64,000 nucleotides of DNA from an uncultured Opitutales bacterium (GCA_934613645.1 CAKTTC010000001.1:231755-295754), one strand, 5' to 3'. Positions 7,365 to 16,564 are shown, numbered from the stretch's first letter. Program-made: numbers and translations. Notes: generated by a model not told the origin, from the sequence alone.

Positions 7365-8903
7365 CTATGCCTTTGCCGTTTCCGTCCAGCGGCGTTCGCG
7401 GACGAGAGTTATTTTTATCGGGATTGAACTTGAAATTGTGGCGTCGATTTTGTCGCGGATTTTGGCAATCATGTCCTGCGCGCGAACGTCGTCAACCACT
7501 TCGGGCGAAACAATAACGCGCAGCTCCTTACCCGCCTGCAACACATACGCGCTTGCGACGCCCTCGAAACCCGCCGCCAAAGCCTCCAGACTTTTCACGC
7601 GCCTAATGCAGCCCTCGGTTGCCTCCATGCGCGCGCCAACGCGGGTGGCGGAAATGGAGTCGGCAATGCGGACTACTGTTGCGTAAATGCTCTCCGCGGG
7701 AACTTCGTCGTGGTGCGATTCTACCGCGTTTACAACCACGAAAGACTCGCCCGCGCGGCGCAAAAGCTCGGCCCCTGCGCGCGCGTGCGACAAATCGGAA
7801 TTGGCGGAAGCCTTGCCGATGTCGTGGAAAAGCCCCGCGCGGCGCGCAATGTCGGCGTCGCAGCCAAGCTCGGCGGCGATGAGCGACGAAAGCTTTGCAA
7901 CCTCGACCGAGTGCTCAAGCGTATCCTGATTCAGCGAAAGGTGAAGCGACAGCCGCCCCAACGCCGAAAGAATCTCCTCGGGGACGGAAAGCAGCCCGAG
8001 CGACTCCGCCGTTTCCTCGCCCAAAGAAAGCAGGTTCTGGGAAATCTTCTCCTTGGCGGCGGCTACCGATTGCTCAATAGTTGCGGGCGTAATGCGCCCG
8101 TCCGCCACCAGCGATTCAAGCGCGATTTTTGCGATTGCCCTGCGCGTTGGGTTGAACGAAGAAATCATTACGGTGTCGGGGGAGTCGTCAATTACAAGGG
8201 TCGTAGCCGTTTCGGCTTCGAAGGAGCGAATGTTGCGCCCCTCCTTGCCGATGAGCCTGCCCTTCATGGACTCTTCGGGAATTGCCACGACAGTCGCCGT
8301 CGCCGACTGCGGCATTTGGGAGGAAAGCCTCTGCATTGCGTCGGTGAGGATTCTGCGCGCCGAGGTGTCGATTTCGCGCTTCGACTTTTCCAGAAGTTCG
8401 TGCTTGTAGGGGGCGAGAATTTCGTCGCATTTCTTGGCTATTTCGCGCTTGGCGTCGCGCTCGGCGGCGGCAACGTCGACAGTGGCTACCGACGAAAGCT
8501 TGCCGATGTATTCGTCGCGCAAGGTCGAAAGCGATTTGTTCAGCTTTTCGAACGACTCCTTTTCCGCCCGCGCCCTGTCCTTTTCGAACTTGGCGTTTTC
8601 AAGTTCTACCGTTATTTCGGCGAGTTTTTCGTCCTGCTCGTGCTTCGCCTTTTTGGCAAGCAGAAGCATTTCCTCGTATTCCGCCTTGATTTCGAGTTCG
8701 CTTTCCTTGAGAACCATTTTCAGGCGGTTCTGCTTTTCCTCATAGTTGAGGCGTTCCTGAGTCCTGATTGACTCGGCGTTGGCCTCCATCTTGCTTTTGA
8801 GGTTGTTTACGCGCACGAAAAGCGTGACGCACTCGGCAAACAAGCACATTGCAAGCAGACCGAGTATTACGGCGTTCCAGTCAAGATCTGAAAAAAACGA
8901 CAT
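7365..8903 (-). CDS. rny: Ribonuclease Y
   Basis: A 512-residue membrane-anchored endoribonuclease that initiates mRNA decay. One N-terminal transmembrane helix (about 12-33) is followed by a long charged coiled coil (to about 190), a KH domain with GRLIGKEGRNIRSFE, and an HD domain with HSVEVAKL, the GLFHDIGKA metal-binding His-Asp pair and ESHHDEVP. All catalytic landmarks are intact and length is typical. The start at 8903 lies three bases after the upstream permease stop, so it appears co-transcribed with an ABC importer, an unusual neighbourhood, and followed by galM. Confidence 0.95.
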   Translation of the reverse strand: MSFFSDLDWNAVILGLLAMCLFAECVTLFVRVNNLKSKMEANAESIRTQERLNYEEKQNRLKMVLKESELEIKAEYEEMLLLAKKAKHEQDEKLAEITVELENAKFEKDRARAEKESFEKLNKSLSTLRDEYIGKLSSVATVDVAAAERDAKREIAKKCDEILAPYKHELLEKSKREIDTSARRILTDAMQRLSSQMPQSATATVVAIPEESMKGRLIGKEGRNIRSFEAETATTLVIDDSPDTVMISSFNPTRRAIAKIALESLVADGRITPATIEQSVAAAKEKISQNLLSLGEETAESLGLLSVPEEILSALGRLSLHLSLNQDTLEHSVEVAKLSSLIAAELGCDADIARRAGLFHDIGKASANSDLSHARAGAELLRRAGESFVVVNAVESHHDEVPAESIYATVVRIADSISATRVGARMEATEGCIRRVKSLEALAAGFEGVASAYVLQAGKELRVIVSPEVVDDVRAQDMIAKIRDKIDATISSSIPIKITLVRERRWTETAKA

Positions 8904-8906
8904 ACG

Positions 8907-9689
8907 CTATTCTTTCGATATTCCCCACTTTTTTCTGAGGCTGTTTTCAAGCGGCGAAAACAACGCCTTGTCAACCGCCAAACCTATCACAATAACAGTG
9001 AACATAACGCCCATTACCTGATTCATATCGAGCAGTTCGCGCCCGTAGTGCAACAGCTGCCCCAGCCCGAACCCCGTGAGAATTGTAACGTAGATTTCCG
9101 CAGCCATAAGCGAACGCCACGCGAACGCCCACCCCTGCTTCATTCCGCCCAAAATGCTCGGGAACGAGGCGGGCAAAACAACGTGAATCCAGGTGTGCAT
9201 TCCCTTCGAGCCCATCGTGCTTGCCGCGCGCAGGTAAATCGGCGGAATGTTTTTTACGCCGTGGATTGTTGCCAAAATCATCGACCACACCGTGCCCATT
9301 ACAACGACGAACAACATCGCCGTTTCCGTCTGCCCGAACCACATAATGGCAAGCGGAACCCAGCAGACGCTCGGCAACGCCTGCAAACCGAGCGCGAGAA
9401 CGCCGAGGGTGTCGTTGCAAACGTTGAAGCGCGCGCAGAGCATACCCGCGGGAATGCCCACTACAACGCCTATTGCGTAGCCCACAAGCAGACGCTTCAT
9501 GGTAACTACTATCGCGCTCGGCAAAGACATATCGCAAATGGCGGTTTTCAGATACCCCGCAACGTCGCTCGGAGCGGGCAGACTGTGCTTTAGCATTCCG
9601 AATCCGCCCACGCAAATCTGCCAAACTGCAAGCAAAACAACAAACACGCAGACCGAAACCGCCGCGCGCAAAAACTTTTCCCTGTTCAT
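8907..9689 (-). CDS. ABC transporter permease, NitT/TauT (SsuC/TauC) family
   Basis: A 260-residue inner-membrane permease with about six helices. After a first helix (about 8-27) comes the BPD_transp_1 domain with the EAA loop, here ASTMGSKGMHTWIHVVLPAS, which docks on the ATPase. The start at 9689 (MNREKFLR) overlaps the ATPase stop as ATGA; in-frame upstream codons lie inside the ATPase gene and are rejected. It forms an importer with the two upstream genes. Confidence 0.9.
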   Translation of the reverse strand: MNREKFLRAAVSVCVFVVLLAVWQICVGGFGMLKHSLPAPSDVAGYLKTAICDMSLPSAIVVTMKRLLVGYAIGVVVGIPAGMLCARFNVCNDTLGVLALGLQALPSVCWVPLAIMWFGQTETAMLFVVVMGTVWSMILATIHGVKNIPPIYLRAASTMGSKGMHTWIHVVLPASFPSILGGMKQGWAFAWRSLMAAEIYVTILTGFGLGQLLHYGRELLDMNQVMGVMFTVIVIGLAVDKALFSPLENSLRKKWGISKE

Positions 9690-10486
9690 TCCGCAACCGC
9701 CTTTCCGAGACTGTGTTTGAGTGCCGAAGTTATCTTGAGGGCATCGGCTGTCAAAGCTGGGTCGTTGATGTCGCGCGGGCGCGGCAGGTTGATGTCGAAC
9801 GTCTCGACGATTCTTCCGGGGCGCGGAGAGAACAGAACAACCCTGTCGCCCAAGCAGACTGCCTCGCGGATATTGTGGGTTACAAACATAATGGTCTTTT
9901 TGCGTTTCTGCCAAATGTCCTGAATTTCGCCGTAAAGCTGCTCGCGCGTGAGGGCGTCGAGCGCGCCGAAAGTCTCGTCCATAAGCAGGATTCTGGGGTT
10001 GGGCGCAAGAGAGCGCGCAAGTGCCACGCGCTGGCGCATTCCGCCCGAAAGCTCGTGGATAGACGCGTTTGCGAACTTGTCAAGCCCCACCAAATACAGG
10101 TAGAATTTTGCCACCTCGCGGCGTTCGGGGTCGGTCAAATTCGGCTTGAGCTTCAGCCCGAACATAACGTTGTCAATGACGTTCAGCCACGGGAAAAGAG
10201 CGTGCTCCTGAAACATAACCATTCTGTCGCGGCCGGGGCCCGCAACGGGGTCGGAATCGACGAGGATTTCGCCCGAATCGGGCTTGTCCAAACCCGCAAC
10301 AAGGTTCAGCAGCGTAGATTTTCCGCAGCCGCTCGGGCCGACCAAACAGACAAATTCACCCTCGTTTATGTCCATACTGACGTTTTTCAACGCCTGCACC
10401 TTGCCCTGCGCGGACTCGAAAGCCTTCGATACGTTTTTTACCGAAAGCTTTGCCGTGATGTTTTCAAGTTCTTTGTGTAAACTCAT
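9686..10486 (-). CDS. ABC transporter ATP-binding protein, NitT/TauT (SsuB/TauB) family
   Basis: A 266-residue ATPase: Walker A GPSGCGKST near 53-61, Q-loop MFQEHALFPW, signature LSGGMRQR, Walker B ILLMDETFGALD and H-loop FVTHNI. The HALFPWLNV context and C-terminal FSPRPGRI are typical of nitrate/sulfonate/taurine transporters. It overlaps both neighbours by four bases (ATGA), implying a tightly coupled importer operon. Confidence 0.93.
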   Translation of the reverse strand: MSLHKELENITAKLSVKNVSKAFESAQGKVQALKNVSMDINEGEFVCLVGPSGCGKSTLLNLVAGLDKPDSGEILVDSDPVAGPGRDRMVMFQEHALFPWLNVIDNVMFGLKLKPNLTDPERREVAKFYLYLVGLDKFANASIHELSGGMRQRVALARSLAPNPRILLMDETFGALDALTREQLYGEIQDIWQKRKKTIMFVTHNIREAVCLGDRVVLFSPRPGRIVETFDINLPRPRDINDPALTADALKITSALKHSLGKAVAE

Positions 10487-11457
10487 TTATAAAAAAGATT
10501 TTTTATATCAATCCTGTGTTTGAGAAGCCCGCATTTAAACGCGCTGTCTACAAAATCCTGCAAGCTTTTTTCGTTTGCAACGGAAGTGAACGTTATGCGC
10601 GGCCAAGCCTTTTTGACAAGCTCCATCTTAATGCGTCCGCCCGTCAACGCCTGCAATTCGGCGTGGGCAAGCTTTTGCGCCTCTTCGGGATTTTTGTTTA
10701 TCCAGTCGGTGAGTTCGCGCTGGGCGTCGATAAGTTTTTTGACAAGTTCGGGGCGTTCTTTGATTATTTTCACGCCCGCCACCAAGACGGTAGTTACGGT
10801 GTCTTTTTGCTCGAGATAGATTTTGCCGTCCGCCTCTTCGAGCAGACGCGTAACCCACGGTTCGACAGTCCAAACGGCGTCCAGCGCGCCGCGGCGGAAA
10901 AGCCCGAGCTGTTCGGGATTGGGAGTCGCAATCACGAACGCGTCGCCGCCCGTAAGGGTTACGTTTACGCCGTTTTCAACAAGCCACGCCCTGCAGGCAA
11001 CGTCCTGCGTATTGCCGAGCTGCGGCGTGCCTATGCGCTTGCCTTTAAAATCCGAAGGCTTTGAAATGCCCTTTGCGGGATTTACCACCAACGACGCCCC
11101 GCCGTCGGCAGAGCCTGCAATTATGCGGATATCCTCGCCGCCCGTCCGCGCGAACGCATTGATTGCGGGGCTTGGGCCTACAAAAGTAACGTCAACCGCA
11201 CCGGAAAGCAGCGATTCCATCGCGCTCGGCCCCGCATTGAACAACGCCCATTCAAGCTTCACATCGCCTCCTATGCGCTGTTCGAACCAGCCTTTGCCCT
11301 GTCGCGAAAGTTGGTGCGCAACGAGTGCCTGCGCGTGGGAAATGTTCGGGAAGTGCCCGATTCTGAGGACGGGCTTAGTTTGGGCGTCGGAACAACCGCC
11401 AAGCAAGGCAGCCGACACCGCCGCCGCAAAAACGGCAATCTGGTATTTGATTTTCAT
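10483..11457 (-). CDS. ABC transporter substrate-binding lipoprotein, SsuA-like
   Basis: A 324-residue lipoprotein (MKIKYQIAVFAAAVSAALLGGC, lipobox LGGC, Cys22). It carries the SsuA/NMT1-like pattern: IGHFPNISHAQALVA, FNAGPSAMESLLSGAVD, VGPSPAINAF, a GTPQLGNTQDVACRAWL block and DAVWTVEPWVTRL. The closest recognised group is aliphatic-sulfonate binding, but related proteins bind taurine, nitrate or pyrimidines, so the ligand is open. An alternative ATG at 11469 adds four residues; neither has a good ribosome-binding site. First gene of the unit. No sulfonate monooxygenase genes are in the window. Confidence 0.88.
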   Translation of the reverse strand: MKIKYQIAVFAAAVSAALLGGCSDAQTKPVLRIGHFPNISHAQALVAHQLSRQGKGWFEQRIGGDVKLEWALFNAGPSAMESLLSGAVDVTFVGPSPAINAFARTGGEDIRIIAGSADGGASLVVNPAKGISKPSDFKGKRIGTPQLGNTQDVACRAWLVENGVNVTLTGGDAFVIATPNPEQLGLFRRGALDAVWTVEPWVTRLLEEADGKIYLEQKDTVTTVLVAGVKIIKERPELVKKLIDAQRELTDWINKNPEEAQKLAHAELQALTGGRIKMELVKKAWPRITFTSVANEKSLQDFVDSAFKCGLLKHRIDIKNLFYK

Positions 11458-11542
11458 TGCACCGAACATAGTATTGTTATTTTTTTTTACAAGTTTTTAT
11501 TCTCCGTAAACGCCGCCGTATTGACTTGACGATTCCGCAGGA

Positions 11543-12121
11543 ATGTCCAAGATAATCGGACAGAATATGTATTATTTCAAACTTTTCACTTTTGCGGTTG
11601 CCGCCGCGTGCGTCTCGGCGTGCACTTCCCCCTCCAAAGAGGAGGCTGCGCGGCGCGACTTCGACAATTCCATTTCTAACGCCAAAAACGAACCCGCCGT
11701 TTCCGACGTGATTTTCCGCCGCCTCACCGACCCCGAAACGCGCTCAATCTACGAAGTTTTCACGGGGAGGGAATTCGGGCACGGACGCCTTTTCCTGCGC
11801 ACTAATCCCGAAGACCGCAACGGGCTTTACGCATTCGTGATGTTCAAAACATACGTTTCGGAAATACAGAAAGACTCTACCGTTGAGCTGTTCATTCAGC
11901 CGAAAAACTCTTTCGAGACAAAGAAATTTGTGTGGACAGTTCCCGAAAACTCGTCGCTTCTTAGGGAAGTCGCCCTCGGGATAACGGGCGCGGACGCGGC
12001 GGGCTTGGACGCCGAAAACCTCGCGTGGAAAATCCAAATTAAAAATCCCGACGGCGGAATGATTACCCAAAAACAGTCGTGGCTTTGGAGTATCGACACC
12101 CCCTCGAAGGAGGAAAAATAG
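11543..12121 (+). CDS. Lipoprotein of unknown function
   Basis: A 192-residue protein with a lipoprotein signal: hydrophobic FTFAVAAACVSAC with lipobox VSAC, then a polar mature domain of about 165 residues, predicted mixed α/β. I recognise no family. Start is uncertain: ATG 11543 has AGGA touching it, while ATG 11567 (MYYFKLF) sits just after a possible promoter (TTGACG 11526-11531, GATAAT 11551-11556). The 12-base gap to the glycosylase gene makes it the probable first gene of the ogg-fabZ-KS-waaA unit. Confidence 0.75.
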   Translation: MSKIIGQNMYYFKLFTFAVAAACVSACTSPSKEEAARRDFDNSISNAKNEPAVSDVIFRRLTDPETRSIYEVFTGREFGHGRLFLRTNPEDRNGLYAFVMFKTYVSEIQKDSTVELFIQPKNSFETKKFVWTVPENSSLLREVALGITGADAAGLDAENLAWKIQIKNPDGGMITQKQSWLWSIDTPSKEEK

Positions 12122-12133
12122 CGTCGGAATTGT

Positions 12134-13009
12134 ATGGATTCGTCTTGGGGAAACTACTGCGTAATTGACGGCGCGGAATTTTCGCGGCGCGACTGGCGCG
12201 AGACAATCGACGGCGGACAGGCCTTCACTTGGTTCGAAACCGACACCCCCGACGAATACTGCGGCGTTTTCTCGGGCGTTGCCGCGCGCGTGCGCCTTGA
12301 TGAAAGCGGCAAACTACGCGCCGCATTCCCGAAAGACGCCGACCAAAAAAAATGCGCCTGCGCCCTCGCCGAATACCTCGACACAAAAACCGACTACCGC
12401 CTAATCCGCGCCGCCCTTGAAAATTCGGGAGACGAAAATATGCGCAAGGCGTTGCAACTTTACCCCACTTTGCGCATTTTGCGCCAAAACCCCGCCGAAG
12501 CGATAATCGGGTTCATATGTTCTTCGAGCAAGCGGATTGTGCAAATAAAGCAGTGTGTGAGGCTGCTGTCGGAAAAATTCGGGGAGGAAATCGGTTGCGG
12601 GCTGCACGCGTTGCCGACGTTCGAAACGCTTGCAAACGCCGATTTGGACGCCATTCTTGCCTGCAAACTCGGCTTCAGGGCGAAATACCTGCTCGATACC
12701 GCGCGCAAAATAACCGCCGACAACTTCGACCCCATCGAGCTTCGCGAAATGGACTACCCCTGCGCAAAAAAATACCTCACTTCACTCTCTGGCGTGGGCG
12801 AAAAGGTTGCCGACTGCATTCTGCTTTTCGGCTGTTCGCGGCTGGAGGCGTTCCCCGTTGACACTTGGATTAAGCAGGCAATGCACGACCTCTACGCCAC
12901 GGGGCACGACCCGAAAAAAATCAGGCAGTTTGCCGCGCAAAAATTTCCGCACTACGCGGGCTTTGCCCAGCAGCTTCTTTTTGCCGCAAAACGCAACAAC
13001 TTTATTTAA
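12134..13009 (+). CDS. ogg: 8-oxoguanine DNA glycosylase/AP lyase, OGG1 type
   Basis: A 291-residue bifunctional base-excision enzyme. The N-terminal OGG domain (about 1-120) contains GGQAFTWF. The HhH-GPD domain carries LSGVGEKVADC with catalytic Lys224 and FPVDTW with catalytic Asp243, the same spacing as in OGG1 (Lys249/Asp268). It removes 8-oxoguanine opposite C through a Schiff base. Length is close to bacterial OGG1 proteins. No Fe-S cluster cysteines, unlike MutY/Nth. It lies four bases before the dehydratase gene, an unrelated pathway, so co-transcription may be positional only. Confidence 0.9.
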   Translation: MDSSWGNYCVIDGAEFSRRDWRETIDGGQAFTWFETDTPDEYCGVFSGVAARVRLDESGKLRAAFPKDADQKKCACALAEYLDTKTDYRLIRAALENSGDENMRKALQLYPTLRILRQNPAEAIIGFICSSSKRIVQIKQCVRLLSEKFGEEIGCGLHALPTFETLANADLDAILACKLGFRAKYLLDTARKITADNFDPIELREMDYPCAKKYLTSLSGVGEKVADCILLFGCSRLEAFPVDTWIKQAMHDLYATGHDPKKIRQFAAQKFPHYAGFAQQLLFAAKRNNFI

Positions 13010-13013
13010 TACA

Positions 13014-13475
13014 ATGAGCGAAACAAAAAAAATCACAAAAGAGCAAATTCTGGCGGTTATGCCGCAACAGCCCCCGTTCCTTTTCATCGACGAAGCCGAA
13101 ATCTGCGGCGACGAAATGACGGCGACCTACACAGTCAAGCCCGACGAAGTGTTTTTCGAAGGCCACTTCAAGGGCAACCCCGTCTTCCCCGGAACGCTTA
13201 TGCTTGAGGCTCTCGGGCAGCTCGGCGTGCTGTATCTGCTTACAAGCGGCAACCCCGAAATAGGCGGAAACGTGGATTCGTCGAAAATCTATTTCATCTC
13301 CGCCGACGGCTGCCGCTGCCAGCGCGTGTGCCGCCCCGGGGACGTTTTCAAAGTGAGGGTGAAAGTCCAAAAACTGCGCCTGCCCGTTGCGAGATTTTCG
13401 GCAACAATGTCGGTTGACGGACAAAAAGCCGCCTCGGCGGAATCGCTCACATTAACATTCGACCTTTTAAAATAA
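13014..13475 (+). CDS. FabZ-like 3-hydroxyacyl-[ACP] dehydratase
   Basis: A 153-residue hot-dog fold dehydratase. FFEGHFKGNPVFPGTLMLEAL contains the catalytic His and Glu of FabZ, with KGNP replacing the usual PGxP. It converts 3-hydroxyacyl-ACP to trans-2-enoyl-ACP. Start at 13014 (MSETKKITKEQIL) is preferred; longer in-frame extensions lie inside ogg. It ends two bases before the ketoacyl synthase, so the two probably act together. Whether this is the main FabZ or a copy serving a special acyl chain cannot be told here. Confidence 0.85.
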   Translation: MSETKKITKEQILAVMPQQPPFLFIDEAEICGDEMTATYTVKPDEVFFEGHFKGNPVFPGTLMLEALGQLGVLYLLTSGNPEIGGNVDSSKIYFISADGCRCQRVCRPGDVFKVRVKVQKLRLPVARFSATMSVDGQKAASAESLTLTFDLLK

Positions 13476-13476
13476 T

Positions 13477-14730
13477 ATGAACAACGTTGTAATTACAGGA
13501 CTCGGTTTTATCACAAGCATCGGCAACGACTACCAAAGCGTTAAAGACTCGCTCGTAAACCTCAAAAACGGCATAGAGCTTTACAAACCCTTCGCCGACC
13601 CCTCCATTCCCGCCAAGTGCGTGGGCACAGTCAAGGGCTTCGACGTTTCAAGCTGCGATCAGGAAGACTGGACGTATCCGCCCGAATACAGAGTTAGGCG
13701 CGACGTTCTGCGCGGGTTTTCGCCCAACTGCCTGTTCGCCTACTGCGCAATGAAGCAGGCAATAGCCGACGCCAACCTTTCCGAAGAGGAAGTTTCCAAC
13801 ATCGACACGGGCATTTACACGGCTTCGGCGGGCTCGGTGGGAATGCTCTACCACAATATGCAGAGGCTCGACACCGTGGGGGCTAACCGCGTAAATCCGT
13901 TCGGGATTGTCTCGTCCATTGCGGGAACGCTTTCGTTCAACCTCGTTTCGGCGTTCAAGATAAAGGGCGCAAGCTGCGGATTCGCCTCGGCGTGCGCAAG
14001 CAGCTCGCACGCGCTGGGGTTCGCGGTGAACGAAATCAGAAGCGGACGCCAGAAGAGAATGTTTGTTGCGGGCGCGGAAGACGGCGACTACCGAACCCTC
14101 CTGCCCTTTGCGGGCATGCGCGCGCTCAGCGTCAACCCCGACCCCGAAACGGCGTCGAGACCCTTCGACAAAAACAGAAACGGATTTGTCGGCTGCGGCG
14201 GCGGCGTTGTAATGGTGATTGAAGACGAACAAACCGCCCTCGCGCGCGGCGCAAAAATCTACGCGCGCATTGCGGGCTGGGGACAGGCAAGCGACGGCTA
14301 CAACGTTGCAATCCCGCACCCCGAAGGCGACGGCGTTGTCCACGCGCTGCAGTTCGCCCTCAAAGACGCAAACCTGCGCCCCGAAGACGTGGAATACATC
14401 AACGCCCACGCAACCTCCACGCCAATCGGCGACAAGGCCGAATTGAAGGCAATCAAAAAAGTTTTCGGCGAAAACGCAAAAACGCCAATCAGCAGCACAA
14501 AGGCAATCACGGGGCACGGGTTGTCGCTTGCGGGCGTAATGGAGGCGGCTTTCTGCGCAATGGCAATGCACGAGGGCTTCACCCCGGGGTCGGCGCACAT
14601 TTCGGAACTCGACGAAGAGGCGCAGTCGCTCAACGTGATAACCAAAACGCTCGACCGCGCGCCGAAAGTAGCGTTGTCGCTCAGCAGCGGGTTCGGCGGG
14701 GCGAACACCGCCATTTTCTTCGAAAAATGA
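13477..14730 (+). CDS. β-ketoacyl-[ACP] synthase, KAS I/II (FabB/FabF) family
   Basis: A 417-residue thiolase-fold condensing enzyme. The nucleophilic Cys lies in SACASSSHALG (the usual TACSSG/A is altered), followed by INAHATSTPIGDKAE (His) and STKAITGHGLSLAG (Lys and second His), giving the Cys-His-His triad. It is divergent from textbook FabF, with an insert around residues 45-75. It elongates acyl-ACP with malonyl-ACP. It starts two bases after the dehydratase and overlaps waaA by four bases (ATGA), linking it to lipid A or envelope lipid synthesis by context only. Confidence 0.85.
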   Translation: MNNVVITGLGFITSIGNDYQSVKDSLVNLKNGIELYKPFADPSIPAKCVGTVKGFDVSSCDQEDWTYPPEYRVRRDVLRGFSPNCLFAYCAMKQAIADANLSEEEVSNIDTGIYTASAGSVGMLYHNMQRLDTVGANRVNPFGIVSSIAGTLSFNLVSAFKIKGASCGFASACASSSHALGFAVNEIRSGRQKRMFVAGAEDGDYRTLLPFAGMRALSVNPDPETASRPFDKNRNGFVGCGGGVVMVIEDEQTALARGAKIYARIAGWGQASDGYNVAIPHPEGDGVVHALQFALKDANLRPEDVEYINAHATSTPIGDKAELKAIKKVFGENAKTPISSTKAITGHGLSLAGVMEAAFCAMAMHEGFTPGSAHISELDEEAQSLNVITKTLDRAPKVALSLSSGFGGANTAIFFEK

Positions 14731-15998
14731 TTTGGCTTTACAGACTCCTTTTTCTGCCCGCGTTTTTGGCGATGTTCCCGTATTACGCCCTGCGAATGAT
14801 TCGCCGCGGCGGCTACGCCAAAGACTTCTCGCAAAGGCTCGGCTTCACGCCCAAGCTTCCCCCGAAGACGGCGGGCAAAAAGCGCATCTGGCTGCAGGCG
14901 GTGAGTGTCGGCGAGGTTGAGGCGGTTATGCCGCTTGTAAAAAAGCTCAACGCAACCGACCGCTACGAAGTGGCTATCACGACCACCACAAGCACCGCCT
15001 ACGCGCTGCTAAACGGCAAATACGCCGCCGACTGCTTTTGGAAGTCGGTTTTCCCGATTGATTTCTGGCCGTTCAGCGCGGCGACTTGGCGCGCAATAAA
15101 CCCCGACCTGATTGTCCTAATGGAGGGCGAAGTCTGGCCCGAGCACCTGCATCAGGCGGCGGCGCGGGGAGTGCCCGCAATACTCGTGAACGCGCGCCTT
15201 TCCGACAGAAGTTTCGGCAGATACTCCAAAGTTGCGGCGGTAGCAAAAAGAATGTTCGCGCCGTTCGCCGAAATTTGCGTCTCAAACGAAGCCGATATGG
15301 AGCGTTTTGCAAAGTTGGGCGTTCCCGCACAAAAAATGACGCTCACAGGCAACATAAAGTTCGACACTCCGTCGGTGGGAGTCTCCGCCGAAGAAAAGCT
15401 GTCGCTGAAGCGGGAGCTTGGCTTCGCGCCCGACTCTTTCGTGCTGCTCGGCTCTTCCACTTGGAGCGGCGAGGAAAAAATGCTTGTTAGCGCACTCGAG
15501 AAAATCCGCGCCGCGGGAATCGACTGCCGCCTGCTGCTTGTTCCGCGCCACGCCGAACGCCGCGCCGAAGTAAAGCGCGATATTTCCGCGCTCCCGCATT
15601 GCGTGCGCACCGAGCAAAAAACGGCGTCCGAGGGCAACCTAATCTACCTTGCCGACACTACGGGCGAACTCAGAATGTGGACGGCAATTTCCGACTTGGC
15701 GTTCGTGGGCAAAAGCCTGTTCGGGCACAACGGCGGGCAGTCGCCCATTGACGCGGCGGCGGCGGGCGTGCCCATTGTCTACGGCGACAACATGACGAAT
15801 TTCAAGCTGGTGTGCAAAAAGCTTGAAGCCGCGGGCGCGGCGCGCAAGGTATTTTCGCCCGAAGAGGCAATAGACGCGCTTGCGGAGCTTGCGATGTCGC
15901 CCGAAAAGCGCGCAAAGATGTCGGAAAGCGGCAAACGCTGGCACGCCGAAAACGAGGGCGCAACCCGCAAAACGCTCGAGATAATCGGGAAATTTTAG
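14727..15998 (+). CDS. waaA: 3-deoxy-D-manno-octulosonic acid (Kdo) transferase
   Basis: A 423-residue inner-membrane-associated GT30 glycosyltransferase adding Kdo to lipid IVA. An N-terminal helix (about 3-22) precedes IWLQAVSVGEVEA, then LMEGEVWPEHL with the catalytic-base Glu, LVNARLSDRS, and the donor-binding GHNGGQSPIDAAAAGVP region near 335. Length fits the family. Its presence shows the organism makes Kdo-type LPS. Last gene of the plus-strand unit, ending about 55 bases from a convergent gene. Confidence 0.95.
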   Translation: MIWLYRLLFLPAFLAMFPYYALRMIRRGGYAKDFSQRLGFTPKLPPKTAGKKRIWLQAVSVGEVEAVMPLVKKLNATDRYEVAITTTTSTAYALLNGKYAADCFWKSVFPIDFWPFSAATWRAINPDLIVLMEGEVWPEHLHQAAARGVPAILVNARLSDRSFGRYSKVAAVAKRMFAPFAEICVSNEADMERFAKLGVPAQKMTLTGNIKFDTPSVGVSAEEKLSLKRELGFAPDSFVLLGSSTWSGEEKMLVSALEKIRAAGIDCRLLLVPRHAERRAEVKRDISALPHCVRTEQKTASEGNLIYLADTTGELRMWTAISDLAFVGKSLFGHNGGQSPIDAAAAGVPIVYGDNMTNFKLVCKKLEAAGAARKVFSPEEAIDALAELAMSPEKRAKMSESGKRWHAENEGATRKTLEIIGKF

Positions 15999-16025
15999 CT
16001 TCCGCAAATTGGTTAAATTGGGCGT

Positions 16026-16055
16026 GGCGCGCAGGCGGGGAAATCCGTCCGCGCC
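16026..16055 (+). terminator. Possible terminator between waaA and the convergent gene
   Basis: GGCGCG (16026-16031) and CGCGCC (16050-16055) form an outer stem with inner CGG/CCG pairing. There is no T-run after it, so termination activity is uncertain; it reaches the stop codon of the convergent gene. Confidence 0.35.
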
Positions 16056-16564
16056 TAAAATTTGAAGCAAATGCGGCGGTCGCCCACTATCAGATAGAGA
16101 TTGCGCCCGTCAAGCTCGAGCATTGCCTCGCTCCCCACGGGGACGGAATCGGCGGCCACAACGCGCACGTCGCCGCGCAAAACAAGCGTGTTAAGCGGCG
16201 TTAAAACGGCGCGCTCGCTCCTGAACGAAATTGCGCTTTTGCGCCCTCTGATTGTCAATTCGAACGGCGACGCCGAAAGCGAAAACGGAATTTTAGTCTG
16301 CGCATAGCCAAGCTCGCGCTCGGTCAAATTGGCGGCAAAAACGGTAATTTTGAGGTTCTCGAATTCGAGCGATTTCGGCACTGCAACTTTGAAGACCTTT
16401 GCGTATTCGCGGACACTCCACGCCGAATAGGCAATGCGGAACGCCGCCCCGCGTTCGGAAAGGAACGTTTTGTCCATTCGGTCGTCGAACATTGAAATGT
16501 CGAACGCCGCGCACGCGCGCGCCGCCGACAACGCAAACAACAAAACTGCCGCAAGTATTTTCAT
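16055..16564 (-). CDS. Secreted protein of unknown function
   Basis: A 169-residue protein with signal peptide MKILAAVLLFALSAARACA. The mature domain is β-rich and basic with short hydrophobic strands, resembling in layout small periplasmic LptC/OstA-like β-domains, but no diagnostic motif is present. The start at 16564 is set by the signal peptide. It lies 44 bases downstream of fabD on the same strand, at the end of the Mla operon, so an envelope role is plausible inference only. Confidence 0.7.
   Translation of the reverse strand: MKILAAVLLFALSAARACAAFDISMFDDRMDKTFLSERGAAFRIAYSAWSVREYAKVFKVAVPKSLEFENLKITVFAANLTERELGYAQTKIPFSLSASPFELTIRGRKSAISFRSERAVLTPLNTLVLRGDVRVVAADSVPVGSEAMLELDGRNLYLIVGDRRICFKF

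Noticed and set aside
7710..8771. A 353-codon frame antisense to rny, and similar long frames opposite galM, GH78 and the porin
   Set aside because: Low-complexity translation, no motif, and each lies wholly opposite a well-supported gene.
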